A stretch of 64,000 bases of DNA from Rhodocyclales bacterium. GTDB taxonomy: Bacteria; Pseudomonadota; Gammaproteobacteria; Burkholderiales; Rhodocyclaceae. Below are positions 51,572-60,212 of this stretch, piece after piece. The position numbers were made by a program, and so were the translations under genes. The stretch is from NCBI GenBank assembly GCA_026399435.1, contig JAPLQX010000019.1:179461-243460 (forward strand). The letters are read 5' to 3'. The notes beneath the pieces are model-generated. The model ran no database searches, was not told the DNA's origin, and saw nothing but the letters and a program-made list of their open reading frames with translations. Numbering within the stretch: the first letter of the stretch is position 1; every line of letters starts with the position of its first letter.

Positions 51572-52393
51572 TCAATCGCTCGTGGCGCCGGCGAAGCGCT
51601 GGCCGCGCGCCAGCATGCTGCCAAGCACAAAGCTGGTGGCCAGCAAGACGATGACGCCAGCCCCGACCATCAGTTCCTTGCCTTCGTACCAGTGCGAAAC
51701 ATCGGCACGCAGCCAGCGCGCGAGGCCGAAGCCCGCCACCGAAAGGCTGATGGCGGCGACCGTCAGGCCCATGACCCGTGAAGCGATGCGGGCGCGATGG
51801 TCGGCGCGGCGCAGCAGGCGGGCGATCCACAGGCCATTGGCGCCGTCGGCCAGCAGCATGCCGGTGGTGAACGTCAGGCCGAGGATCAGGGCGTGGGCCA
51901 CGCCGCCATGCTGGGTGGCGGTAACGGCAAACAGCGCGGCCTGGCTCATGGTGTCGAAGGAAAGTGCGAACAGCGAGCCTACGGCGGCAATCGCCAGCGG
52001 ATGCGAGGTGGCCTGCAGGCGACGCAACAGCCCTGCTTTGATGCCGATGGTGGCGACCAATTCGCCAGCCGGCGCCGTCAGCACGGCGCGCAGGTTGAGA
52101 ATGCCGAGTGCCGTCAGAAAGCCGATGGAAATCCATGTGCCGACATCTTCCATCCACTCCGGCACCGTCCAGTGCGTCGAGGCCAAGCCGACGCCCAGTG
52201 CAATCAGCATGACGATGGCGCCATGGCCGAGGGAGAACAGGGAGCCGCACCAGCGGGCGCGGGCAGGGGCGATGCGCAGGTTGTAGCGCGTCAGTCCGTC
52301 GATGGTGGCGAGATGGTCGGCGTCGAGCCCGTGCTTGGCACCAAGGATGAAAACCAGGGCGAGGAGGGCGATCCAGTCGGTGGGCAAATCCAT
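51572..52393 (-). CDS. NiCoT-family high-affinity nickel permease (HoxN/NixA-like)
   Basis: 273 residues with about 8 membrane helices. The diagnostic helix-2 motif is present as LGAKHGLDADHLATID (H-x4-D-H). Further NiCoT patches are FSLGHGAIVMLIALGVGL, LFALSFDTMSQAALFAVT (the usual FDTATE region) and TGMLLADGANGLW. These residues define Ni2+/Co2+ selectivity in HoxN. It is first in an operon with a TonB receptor, preceded by a 27-bp dyad. Nickel supply for the two NiFe hydrogenases of this window is the obvious purpose. Confidence 0.88.
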   Translation of the reverse strand: MDLPTDWIALLALVFILGAKHGLDADHLATIDGLTRYNLRIAPARARWCGSLFSLGHGAIVMLIALGVGLASTHWTVPEWMEDVGTWISIGFLTALGILNLRAVLTAPAGELVATIGIKAGLLRRLQATSHPLAIAAVGSLFALSFDTMSQAALFAVTATQHGGVAHALILGLTFTTGMLLADGANGLWIARLLRRADHRARIASRVMGLTVAAISLSVAGFGLARWLRADVSHWYEGKELMVGAGVIVLLATSFVLGSMLARGQRFAGATSD

Positions 52394-52420
52394 GGGTGGC
52401 AGCCTTGTCAGCAGTGGGTG

Positions 52421-52447
52421 ATATGAAGTTTAGTCAAAACATCATAC
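52421..52447. promoter_or_regulatory. Candidate NikR operator upstream of the nickel permease gene
   Basis: ATATGA (52421-52426) and TCATAC (52442-52447) flank 15 bases whose inner parts (GTTT and AAAC) also pair. In all 10 of 13 base pairs of the dyad match. The E. coli NikR site is GTATGA-N16-TCATAC, so arm sequence agrees and spacing differs by one. It is 28 bp upstream of the permease start. The rest of the 285-bp gap to the helicase gene shows nothing else. Confidence 0.6.
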
Positions 52448-52678
52448 AAAATCCATGCCTGTCAGCGATAGCTTGATAAGCTGTCCAGAATCAATTGCTT
52501 ATGAAATATTTTGGAAGTTGCAGCGGTTAGTGTCTATGCAGTCGTGACGACCGCTATCCGCGTTGCAGAGCATCCAGATAGCCGAGGTGGTCCTCTATTG
52601 GAAGCCTCAATGACGGTCGGTATGTGCTATGGTCGTCGACCCGCGACTGTGAGCGTCCGCCCCTCCTCCATTATCTGA

Positions 52679-55600
52679 ATGACTGTCAATCTTTTTTCAA
52701 ACAGCGACGTGCTGGCCGAGTTTCCGGGGCTGTTTGACGCGGGAACGGTGCAAAGAGGCCGGGATTACGCCGCCGAGGGACGGGTGCGGATGAAAAGCGT
52801 GGAGCGGGCGCCCGGCGAAATCCACGTCGAAGCTGATGTTCAGGGCACCCGCGTGCATCCCTACGAGGTCGATCTCTGGCTGGAAGTGGATCAGGGCGGC
52901 GCGCTGGTGGACATCGACAGCGCCTGCATGTGTCCGATGCGGGAGAATTGCAAGCATGTCGTCGCGGTGCTGCTGTCCTTGGGGCAGGCTGAGGGCGTTG
53001 GAACTCTTGCCGGGCACGGGACCGAGTCGCGATGGGCTGAAACGGATTCCCCCGAGCCCAGCGCGGCGGCACTGGCCTGGCTGGGCTCGCTCGACGAGCC
53101 GGCGACACAAAAGCCGCCTGCAAGGAGCGCCCAGGGGCGCGTGGTCTATCTGCTGCGGCCGGGGAATCCGCCCAGCCTCAGTCTGGGCAAGAGTCGTCCC
53201 CTGAAGAAGGGCGGCTTCGGCAAGCCGGCAGTTTACCGTCCGCAGCCCTACGACCTTGGCAGCGCACGCAGTCATCGCGACTTCATCCTCGACGAGGATA
53301 TAGCGCCGCTGCGCCTGTTTCTGGCCTTGCAGGCCGGCGGCGGCTATTTCTACAATGAAACGGTCGACCTGACCGGCGAGACGGGCGCCCTGCTGCTGCG
53401 CCTGGCGTTGCGCACGGGAAGGCTGTACCTCGACGGCCTGGTCGAACTGCTGCTGGCGTCCGGTGCGCCACGGCCGCTCGCCCTGTCGTGGACCCACAAT
53501 CCGGCGGGCCTGCAGCAACTGGCCTTCGACCTGCCGGCCTCCTTGCAGATGATCCCGACCTGGCCGCCCTTCTATCTGGATACCGAGGCCGGCGTCGTCG
53601 GCGAACTGCAGTCGGATTTGTCGGCGCATCTTTTGCAGCAACTCATGGCGGCACCGGCGCTGAACGAAGCCGACGCCCCCCTGGTGCGGCAGCAACTGGC
53701 ACAGCTGGCGCGTGAGCGGCATCTTGCACTGCCGCTGCCCGATGCGCCAGAGGCCGTGGCGGCAGGCAAGCCGGTGGCGCGCCTGATGCTGACGCAGGGG
53801 CGCTTTCGTTACATGGCCATGAGCCGTCTGCACGACGATCTGGCGCTCGCCGTGCTGTATTTCGACTATCCGCACGGACTGACGGTGGTGGGCGGCGAGC
53901 GGCCTTCGGCGTTCATGCGGCAGCGGGTCGGCGGACAGTGGCGGACCTTGCAGCGCGATCTTGAAACGGAAAGCAAAGTATGGCACTTGCTGCAGACAGT
54001 CGGCCTGGAGAGCTGGCAGCGCAGCCTGGGCAACTATCAGCGTCTCGAGGGTACCGAGGACGGCCTGATGCCGGTGCGCAACGATGCCATGGGCTGGTTG
54101 GCCTTTCTCAATGAAGGTGTCGCCGAACTCGAACGGCAGGGCGTCCCGGTGGTCTTTGCCGAGGATTTCCCGTATTGCATCACCCAGGCCGAAGAGTGGT
54201 TCGTCGCGGTCGAAGAGTCGGTCGGCAGCGACTGGTTCGATCTGGACCTCGGCGTAACCGTCGACGGGCAACGCGTGAGCCTGGTGCCACCGCTGCTGCG
54301 CCTGCTGCGCGAGGAGCCGGATCTGCTCGGTGTCGTGCGCGGTCTTGACGACAGCCAGACCTTCCCGGTGGCGCTGGACGCGCGCCGCATCCTGCCGGTG
54401 CCTGTGGGGCGCCTGAAGGCGTGGCTGCTGCCCTTGCTCGAATTCCTTGATGAGGACCGGCCGCGCCTGTCGCGCCACAATGCCGCGGCCCTGGCCGGGC
54501 TGGACGATCTGCCGACGCAATGGATAGGCGGCGAGGAGTTGCGCGACCTCGGCCGGCGCCTGCGCGATTTCTCCGGCATGACCCGCTATTTGCCGGCGCC
54601 CGGATTCACCGCCACGCTGCGCCCCTATCAGCAGGTCGGCCTCGACTGGCTGCAATTCCTGCGCGAATACGGCCTGGCCGGCATTCTTGCCGATGACATG
54701 GGCCTGGGCAAGACGGTTCAGACGCTGGCGCACCTGCATCTGGAAAAGGCCTCGGGCCGGGCGGATCGCCCCAGCCTGGTGGTGGCCACTACCAGCCTGA
54801 TGGCCAACTGGCGCGACGAGGCGGCGCAGTTTGCGCCCGGGCTCAAGGTACTCATCCTGCATGGAAAGGACCGCGCCCGGCATTTCGACGAGATCGCGCA
54901 GGCCGACCTGGTGCTGACCACTTACCCGCTGCTGGTGCGCGACCGCGACACCCTGCTGGCGCATGAATACCATCTGCTGGTGATGGACGAGGCCCAGTTC
55001 ATCAAGAATCCCAAGGCGCAGTCGCACCAGGTGGCGCGCTCGCTGCGTGCGCGCCATCGCCTGTCGCTGACCGGTACGCCGCTGGAGAACCATCTGGGCG
55101 AACTCTGGGCGCAGTTCGACTTCCTGATGCCGGGCCTGCTCGGTAATGCCAAGCGCTTTACCCAGGTGTTCCGCACCCCGATCGAAAAGCTGGGCGACGA
55201 AGAAATGCGCGTCCGCCTCGCCGAGCGGGTGCGGCCTTTCCTGCTGCGGCGAACCAAGGAACAGGTGCTGAAGGACCTGCCGCCGCGGACCGAGATGGTG
55301 CGCTGGGTGGAGATCGAGGGCGGCCAGCGCGATCTGTACGAATCCCTGCGCGTGGCCTTCGACCGCAAGCTGCGCCTGGTGCTGACCGAACAGGGCGTCG
55401 GCCGCAGCCAGATCATGATTTTCGATGCACTGTTGAAGCTGCGGCAGATCTGTTGCGACCCGCGTCTGGTGAAACTGCCCGCCGCCGAAGCGCTGGTGAA
55501 AAAGGGCCACGCCCATTCGGCCAAGCTGGCGACCCTGATGGAAATGCTCGATGAATTGCTGGACGAGGGCCGCAAGGTGCTGCTGTTCTCGCAATTCACC

Positions 55601-56041
55601 TCGATGCTGGGATTGATCGAGCTGGAACTGGAAAAGCGCGGCATCGCCTATGCCAAGCTCACCGGCCAGACCCGCGACCGCGAAACGCCGATCAGCGACT
55701 TTCAGGAGGGCCGCGTTCCGCTGTTCCTGATCAGCCTCAAGGCCGGCGGCACCGGCCTCAACCTGACTGCCGCCGATACCGTGATCCATTACGATCCCTG
55801 GTGGAACCCGGCGGTCGAAGAGCAGGCCACGGCCCGCGCCCATCGCATCGGCCAGCACAAGCCGGTGTTCGTGTACAAGCTGATGACGCAGGGCACGGTG
55901 GAAGAAAAAATCCTCGCCCTGCAAGACCGCAAGCGCGGCCTCGCCGATCAGTTGATGAAAAAAGGCGGCGAGGGCGGCGAAGGCGGTGGCCATCTGATTA
56001 CCGCCGGCGATCTCGACGTGCTGTTTCAGCCCCTGGCCTGA
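52679..56041 (+). CDS. SNF2-family DEAD-like helicase with N-terminal SWIM zinc finger
   Basis: 1120 residues. The SWIM motif CMCPMRENCKH is at about residue 83. After a long middle region, the SNF2 ATPase core begins near 640: LRPYQQVGLDWLQFL, Walker A ADDMGLGKTVQTLAHL, Walker B VMDEAQFIKN, motif III SLTGTPLENHLGELW, then helicase C with LLFSQFTSMLGLIE, SLKAGGTGLNLTAADTVIHY and TARAHRIGQ. These bacterial Rad54/RapA-like ATPases translocate on duplex DNA. The precise role is unknown. It stands alone between the nickel genes and chrB. It has no good ribosome site before ATG 52679. Confidence 0.88.
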   Translation: MTVNLFSNSDVLAEFPGLFDAGTVQRGRDYAAEGRVRMKSVERAPGEIHVEADVQGTRVHPYEVDLWLEVDQGGALVDIDSACMCPMRENCKHVVAVLLSLGQAEGVGTLAGHGTESRWAETDSPEPSAAALAWLGSLDEPATQKPPARSAQGRVVYLLRPGNPPSLSLGKSRPLKKGGFGKPAVYRPQPYDLGSARSHRDFILDEDIAPLRLFLALQAGGGYFYNETVDLTGETGALLLRLALRTGRLYLDGLVELLLASGAPRPLALSWTHNPAGLQQLAFDLPASLQMIPTWPPFYLDTEAGVVGELQSDLSAHLLQQLMAAPALNEADAPLVRQQLAQLARERHLALPLPDAPEAVAAGKPVARLMLTQGRFRYMAMSRLHDDLALAVLYFDYPHGLTVVGGERPSAFMRQRVGGQWRTLQRDLETESKVWHLLQTVGLESWQRSLGNYQRLEGTEDGLMPVRNDAMGWLAFLNEGVAELERQGVPVVFAEDFPYCITQAEEWFVAVEESVGSDWFDLDLGVTVDGQRVSLVPPLLRLLREEPDLLGVVRGLDDSQTFPVALDARRILPVPVGRLKAWLLPLLEFLDEDRPRLSRHNAAALAGLDDLPTQWIGGEELRDLGRRLRDFSGMTRYLPAPGFTATLRPYQQVGLDWLQFLREYGLAGILADDMGLGKTVQTLAHLHLEKASGRADRPSLVVATTSLMANWRDEAAQFAPGLKVLILHGKDRARHFDEIAQADLVLTTYPLLVRDRDTLLAHEYHLLVMDEAQFIKNPKAQSHQVARSLRARHRLSLTGTPLENHLGELWAQFDFLMPGLLGNAKRFTQVFRTPIEKLGDEEMRVRLAERVRPFLLRRTKEQVLKDLPPRTEMVRWVEIEGGQRDLYESLRVAFDRKLRLVLTEQGVGRSQIMIFDALLKLRQICCDPRLVKLPAAEALVKKGHAHSAKLATLMEMLDELLDEGRKVLLFSQFTSMLGLIELELEKRGIAYAKLTGQTRDRETPISDFQEGRVPLFLISLKAGGTGLNLTAADTVIHYDPWWNPAVEEQATARAHRIGQHKPVFVYKLMTQGTVEEKILALQDRKRGLADQLMKKGGEGGEGGGHLITAGDLDVLFQPLA

Positions 56042-56091
56042 CCCGAACGGCTAAGAAAAATTGTTATATAGTAAATAAAGCAGTTATAGTG

Positions 56092-56115
56092 TTCACGTCA
56101 ACTTTCTGATGTGAA
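56092..56115. promoter_or_regulatory. Inverted repeat overlapping the chrB start
   Basis: TTCACGTCA and TGATGTGAA (one mismatch) flank a 6-base spacer directly before the chrB ATG. An AT-rich promoter-like stretch with TATAGT (56085-56090) precedes it. ChrB is a chromate-sensitive regulator in related systems, so autoregulation here is plausible. Confidence 0.5.
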
Positions 56116-57032
56116 TGCCTATGGAGTTCCTCGCCCTTTTTGTCAGCCTGCCGACACGCCAATCCGCCGGTCGCATGCGCATCTGGCGCGCGCTGCGCGC
56201 CTTGGGTTGCGCGACCTTGCGCGACGGGGTGTATCTGCTTCCCGAGTCTGCGGAACATGCCGCTGCATTGGCACAAGTTGCCGACGACGTTCGTGCAGTG
56301 CAGGGCACGGCCGATATCTACCGTCTTGGCGGGCGCAACGAAGCGCAGCAGACTGAAATCGTTGCGCTGTTCGATCGCACTGCGGAGTACGCCCGCCTGC
56401 TGGCCGCGATCGCCGCTGCCGATGCCGGGGATGCCAAGGTGCTGCGCGGCCTGCGCCGCGATCTGGCGGCACTGGTCGCCATCGACTATTTCCCCGGCGA
56501 GGCCCGCCGTCAGGCCCAGGAGGCGCTCGCGGCGCTCGAAGCGGCGGCCAGCGGCGAGCCTTCGGCAACTGCGGGCCGGATTCGCCGTCTCGCCAGCGCC
56601 GACTATTCAGCCCGAACCTGGGCGACGCGCAAAGACCTCTGGGTCGATCGCATGGCATCGGCCTGGCTGATCCGCCGTTTCATCGACAAAAAGGCGAAAT
56701 TTCTCTGGCTCGACAATCCGAAGAAATGCCCGAAGTCGGCGCTCGGCTTCGACTTCGACGGCGCCGCCTTCACCCATGTCGGCGGCCGCGTCACGTTTGA
56801 AGTACTGGCGGCGAGTTTCGGTCTCGACAGCGATCCCGCCATTGCCCGAATTGCCGCCATCGTCCATTGCCTCGACGTCGGCGGCGTGCCGGTGGCCGAG
56901 GCGGCTGGCATCGAGGCGGTGCTGGCCGGTGCAAGAGCCGCCGCGCCCGATGACGACAAATTGCTGACCGAGGCGAGTCGCGTCCTCGACAACCTTTACC
57001 AGAACTACCAACAGGAAAATCACGATGAGTGA
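56115..57032 (+). CDS. chrB: Chromate resistance regulator ChrB
   Basis: 305 residues. The N-terminal ChrB_N domain (LFVSLPTRQSAGRMRIWRAL, LRDGVYLLPES) is followed by the C-terminal ChrB domain (TWATRKDLWVDRMASAWLIR then RFIDKKAKFLWLDN, FDGAAFTHVGGRVTFEVLAA). ChrB senses chromate or sulfate and controls chrA in Ochrobactrum and Cupriavidus-type systems. It overlaps chrA by eight bases. Confidence 0.92.
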   Translation: MPMEFLALFVSLPTRQSAGRMRIWRALRALGCATLRDGVYLLPESAEHAAALAQVADDVRAVQGTADIYRLGGRNEAQQTEIVALFDRTAEYARLLAAIAAADAGDAKVLRGLRRDLAALVAIDYFPGEARRQAQEALAALEAAASGEPSATAGRIRRLASADYSARTWATRKDLWVDRMASAWLIRRFIDKKAKFLWLDNPKKCPKSALGFDFDGAAFTHVGGRVTFEVLAASFGLDSDPAIARIAAIVHCLDVGGVPVAEAAGIEAVLAGARAAAPDDDKLLTEASRVLDNLYQNYQQENHDE

Positions 57033-58368
57033 AACAACCGTCCCCACCGCCGCGCCGCCGACGCCGACCTTGGGCGAAGCCTTCAAGTACTGGCTCAAGC
57101 TCGGCTTCATCAGCTTCGGCGGCCCGGCCGGGCAGATCGCGATGATGCATCAGGATCTGGTCGAGCGTCGGCGCTGGATCTCCGAGCATCGCTACCTGCA
57201 TGCGCTCAACTACTGCATGCTGCTGCCGGGTCCGGAGGCGACCCAGCTGGCGATCTACATCAGTTGGCTGATGCATGGCATCAGTGGCGGGGTGATGGCC
57301 GGCGTGCTGTTCTTCCTGCCGTCCTTCGTGCTGCTCTCGTTGCTGGCCGGCATTTACCTGAATTTCGGCGATGTGCCGGCGGTTGCGGGTATCTTCTATG
57401 GCATCAAACCGGCCGTGGTCGCGGTGGTGTTGTTCGCTGCCTGGCGCATCGGCTCGCGCTCGATCAAGAACGAAGTATTGCTGGCCATCGCGGCGTTGGC
57501 CTTCGTCGGTATCTTTTTCTTCGATATCGACTTCCCGTGGATCGTGCTGGGCGCAGGCATTCTCGGCGCCATCGGCGGCAAGCTGCTGCCGGCCAAGTTC
57601 AAGGCGGGCGGCGGCCACGGCGCCAGCAACAAGCAATACGGCCCGGCTATCATCGACGACGACACACCGCCGCCGGTACATGCGAAGTTCTCATGGGGAA
57701 AGCTGGGCCTGACGACGGGCGCCTTCGTCGCAATCTGGGCGGCGTCGATGCTGGCGATCAGCGGCAGCAAGGATCTCTACAACGTCGGCGAATTTTTCAC
57801 CAAGGCGGCCTTTCTCACCATCGGCGGCGCTTACGCCGTGCTGCCCTATGTGTATCAGGGTGCCGTGGAGCACTTCGGCTGGCTCACTGGGCCGCAGATG
57901 ATGGATGGCCTGGCCCTGGGCGAAACCACACCGGGGCCCCTGATCATGATTGTGACCTGGGTCGGCTATCTGGGCGGAGTCACCAAGTCGGTAGCCGGCA
58001 ATCCCGTGGCGGCGGGAATCGCCGGTGCTGCGGTGGCAACTTTCTTCACCTTTCTGCCATCCTTCCTGTTCATCCTCGCCGGCGGTCCGCTGGTCGAAGC
58101 CACGCGCGGCGAACTGAAATTCACCGCGCCGCTGACCGCCATCACCGCGGCGGTGGTCGGGGTGATCCTCAACCTGGCGGCCTTCTTCGCCTGGCACACC
58201 TTCTGGCCCAAAGCGACGAACGCGGCACCCTTTGGTGGCCCGTTCGACGCGATCCCGGTGGTCATCGCCATCGTTTCATTTGTCGCACTATGGAAGTACA
58301 AGGCCGACATCATGAAAGTGATCGGCGTGTGCGCCTTGCTGGGACTTGGCCTGTCCTTCATTCGCTGA
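57025..58368 (+). CDS. chrA: Chromate efflux transporter ChrA
   Basis: 447 residues with two homologous CHR domains. N-half: LGEAFKYWLKLGFISFGGPA then GQIAMMHQ, LPGPEATQLAIYISWL. C-half: FFTKAAFLTIGGAYAVLPYV, LGETTPGPLIMIVTWVGYLG. About 10 helices are visible. A hydrophilic loop near residue 190-225 separates the halves. ChrA exports chromate using the proton motive force. It is in one transcript with chrB and the ChrB C-terminal-domain gene. Confidence 0.94.
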   Translation: MSETTVPTAAPPTPTLGEAFKYWLKLGFISFGGPAGQIAMMHQDLVERRRWISEHRYLHALNYCMLLPGPEATQLAIYISWLMHGISGGVMAGVLFFLPSFVLLSLLAGIYLNFGDVPAVAGIFYGIKPAVVAVVLFAAWRIGSRSIKNEVLLAIAALAFVGIFFFDIDFPWIVLGAGILGAIGGKLLPAKFKAGGGHGASNKQYGPAIIDDDTPPPVHAKFSWGKLGLTTGAFVAIWAASMLAISGSKDLYNVGEFFTKAAFLTIGGAYAVLPYVYQGAVEHFGWLTGPQMMDGLALGETTPGPLIMIVTWVGYLGGVTKSVAGNPVAAGIAGAAVATFFTFLPSFLFILAGGPLVEATRGELKFTAPLTAITAAVVGVILNLAAFFAWHTFWPKATNAAPFGGPFDAIPVVIAIVSFVALWKYKADIMKVIGVCALLGLGLSFIR

Positions 58369-58379
58369 GGAGAAGTCTT

Positions 58380-58805
58380 GTGAAATGGATCACTCGCGAA
58401 CACCCGAAGATCGACCGCATCGCCTGCCCCTGGCTGATCATCAACTTCATCGACCCCGGCGCCGAGTTCCTCTACGTGCCGGCCGGGCAGGTGGAAAAAG
58501 TGGCCGCGGAAACCGGCGCCACGCCCTACGACGTCAAAGGTGCGGAACTGGGGCATCACGGCGATGAGTGCTCCTTCGATGCCTTCATCCACAAGTACGA
58601 GCTGCGCGATCCCGCACTGGACAAGCTCGCGCTGATCGTGCGTGCGGCAGATACCGGCCGGCCCGATCTCGCTCCCGAGGCCGCCGGATTGCTTGCGGTA
58701 TCGGCGGGGCTGTCGCTCAACTTCGCCGATGACCACGAGATGCTGCGCCATGGCATGGTCATTTACGACGCGCTGTATGCCGCCTGCGCGCATTCACGCC
58801 CATGA
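58380..58805 (+). CDS. Stand-alone ChrB C-terminal-domain protein
   Basis: 141 residues from GTG 58380 with GAGGAG 7 bases upstream. It starts KWITREHPKIDRIACPWLII then NFIDPGAEFLYVPAGQVEKV, and ends in LSLNFADDHEMLRHGMVIYD. It matches the C-terminal domain of ChrB but lacks the N-terminal domain, so it is a separate small gene rather than a fragment. Such proteins occur in chromate clusters, with a proposed role in chromate sensing or resistance. It lies 11 bp behind chrA. Confidence 0.88.
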   Translation: MKWITREHPKIDRIACPWLIINFIDPGAEFLYVPAGQVEKVAAETGATPYDVKGAELGHHGDECSFDAFIHKYELRDPALDKLALIVRAADTGRPDLAPEAAGLLAVSAGLSLNFADDHEMLRHGMVIYDALYAACAHSRP

Positions 58806-58842
58806 GTCCACTGAAAAAAGCAGGGCGCTTGCTGGGTCTGAA

Positions 58843-60042
58843 ATGAACATCCCAGCAGGCGCAGCGCACGAGGTTCGCCTGCTGCTGGTCGGGCGCGGAC
58901 TGCGTGCCTTTGTCGATGGTTATGTCGCGGTGCTGCTGCCGGCCTACCTGTTGGCGCTGGGCTATGGCACCTGGCAGGTGGGCCTGCTGAGTACCGCCAC
59001 TCTGCTCGGTTCGGCGCTGGCCACGCTGGCGCTTGGCGCCTGGGGGCATCGGGCCTCCCAGCGCCTGTTGCTGCTGGGCGCGGCGCTGCTGATGACGGCA
59101 ACCGGGCTGGGCTTCGCCGGCTTGTCCGCATTCTGGCCGTTGTTGCTGGTGGCCTTTGTCGGCACGCTGAATCCAAGCTCGGGCGATGTCAGCGTCTTCC
59201 TGCCGCTGGAGCATTCCCGACTGTCGCTGGCGGCCGAGGGCGATGCTCGCACCCGGTTGTTCGCGCGCTACAGCCTGACGGGCGCGCTCTTTGCGGCATT
59301 GGGTGCGCTGGCCGCCGCCGTGCCGGATGTCCTGACCGGTCTGGGGATCGACCGCTTGACGGCGTTGCGCGGCATGTTCGTCGCCTATGCGGGCGTCGGC
59401 GCGCTGCTCTGCCTGTTGTATGCGCGGTTGCCCGAACGGCATGCTATGGATCAGGTGGCTGCACCTGAACCACTGGGGCCTTCGCGCGGCATCGTGGTCA
59501 AGCTCGCGGTCCTCTTTTCGGTCGATGCATTTGCCGGCGGGCTGATCGTGAACTCGCTCCTCGCCTTGTGGCTGTTCGAGCGCTTTGGACTCTCGCTGAC
59601 CGTCACGGGAGCCTTCTTTTTCTGGATTGGCGTGCTCAACGCACTCTCGCTGCTGGCAGCGCCGTGGGTGGCAAGGCGCATCGGTCTGCTCAAGACCATG
59701 GTGTTCACCCATATTCCTTCCAGCCTGTTTCTGATCTTCGCCGCCTTCTCTCCGGGCCTGCCGCTGGCTCTGGGCTTTCTGCTGCTGCGCGCGGCGCTGT
59801 CGCAGATGGATGTGCCGACCCGTTCCGCCTATGTCATGGCCGTGGTGACACCGCCCGAGCGGGCTGCCGCGGCGAGCTTTACGGCCGTGCCGCGCAGCCT
59901 GGCGGCGGCGCTCAGTCCTTCGCTCGGCGGCGCGCTATTTGCCGCCGGCTGGCTGGCCGCACCGCTGATTGCCTGCGGCTGTCTCAAGATCGCCTATGAC
60001 CTCGCGCTGTGGCGCGCTTTCAGGCAACAGCCCGGATCTTAG
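58843..60042 (+). CDS. MFS transporter of the chromate cluster
   Basis: 399 residues from ATG 58843. A frame extending upstream overlaps the previous gene. There are 12 hydrophobic segments of the major facilitator type (AFVDGYVAVLLPAYLLALGY; LLSTATLLGSALATLALGAW; FLLLRAALSQMDVPTRSAYV; MAVVTPPERAAAASFTAVPR). The motif between helices 2 and 3 is poorly conserved (GAWGHRASQRLL). It is 37 bp behind the ChrB-domain gene, so likely co-transcribed. The substrate is unknown; a link with chromate or sulfate is only positional. Confidence 0.83.
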   Translation: MNIPAGAAHEVRLLLVGRGLRAFVDGYVAVLLPAYLLALGYGTWQVGLLSTATLLGSALATLALGAWGHRASQRLLLLGAALLMTATGLGFAGLSAFWPLLLVAFVGTLNPSSGDVSVFLPLEHSRLSLAAEGDARTRLFARYSLTGALFAALGALAAAVPDVLTGLGIDRLTALRGMFVAYAGVGALLCLLYARLPERHAMDQVAAPEPLGPSRGIVVKLAVLFSVDAFAGGLIVNSLLALWLFERFGLSLTVTGAFFFWIGVLNALSLLAAPWVARRIGLLKTMVFTHIPSSLFLIFAAFSPGLPLALGFLLLRAALSQMDVPTRSAYVMAVVTPPERAAAASFTAVPRSLAAALSPSLGGALFAAGWLAAPLIACGCLKIAYDLALWRAFRQQPGS

Positions 60043-60146
60043 GTGGTTAGTAGTGTGGAAACCAGGTAATCGAATAAATTATTTTAGATGGAAATCAAAT
60101 CTTCACAAGTGGTTGAATTCATGATCGAGGTGGAACACTCCTGAAG

Positions 60147-60163
60147 CTGGCTCAAGTCTTGCA
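60147..60163 (+). promoter_or_regulatory. Sigma-54 promoter of the hyb operon
   Basis: CTGGCTCAAGTCTTGCA matches the consensus YTGGCACGN4TTGCW with two mismatches. The invariant GG (60149) and GC (60161) are 12 bp apart. Transcription would start near 60174, 39 bp before hybO. RpoN-dependent control is typical of betaproteobacterial uptake hydrogenases. Confidence 0.8.
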
Positions 60164-60212
60164 TTACCACTACTGATATCAGGTCCGGACGCGGCCTGGC
60201 TCTTGGAGGGGG

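Noticed and set aside
52697..55993. 1098-codon open frame antisense to the SNF2 helicase gene
   Set aside because: The sense frame has full SWIM and SNF2 motifs. The antisense product has no recognisable domain and reflects GC-rich codon bias.
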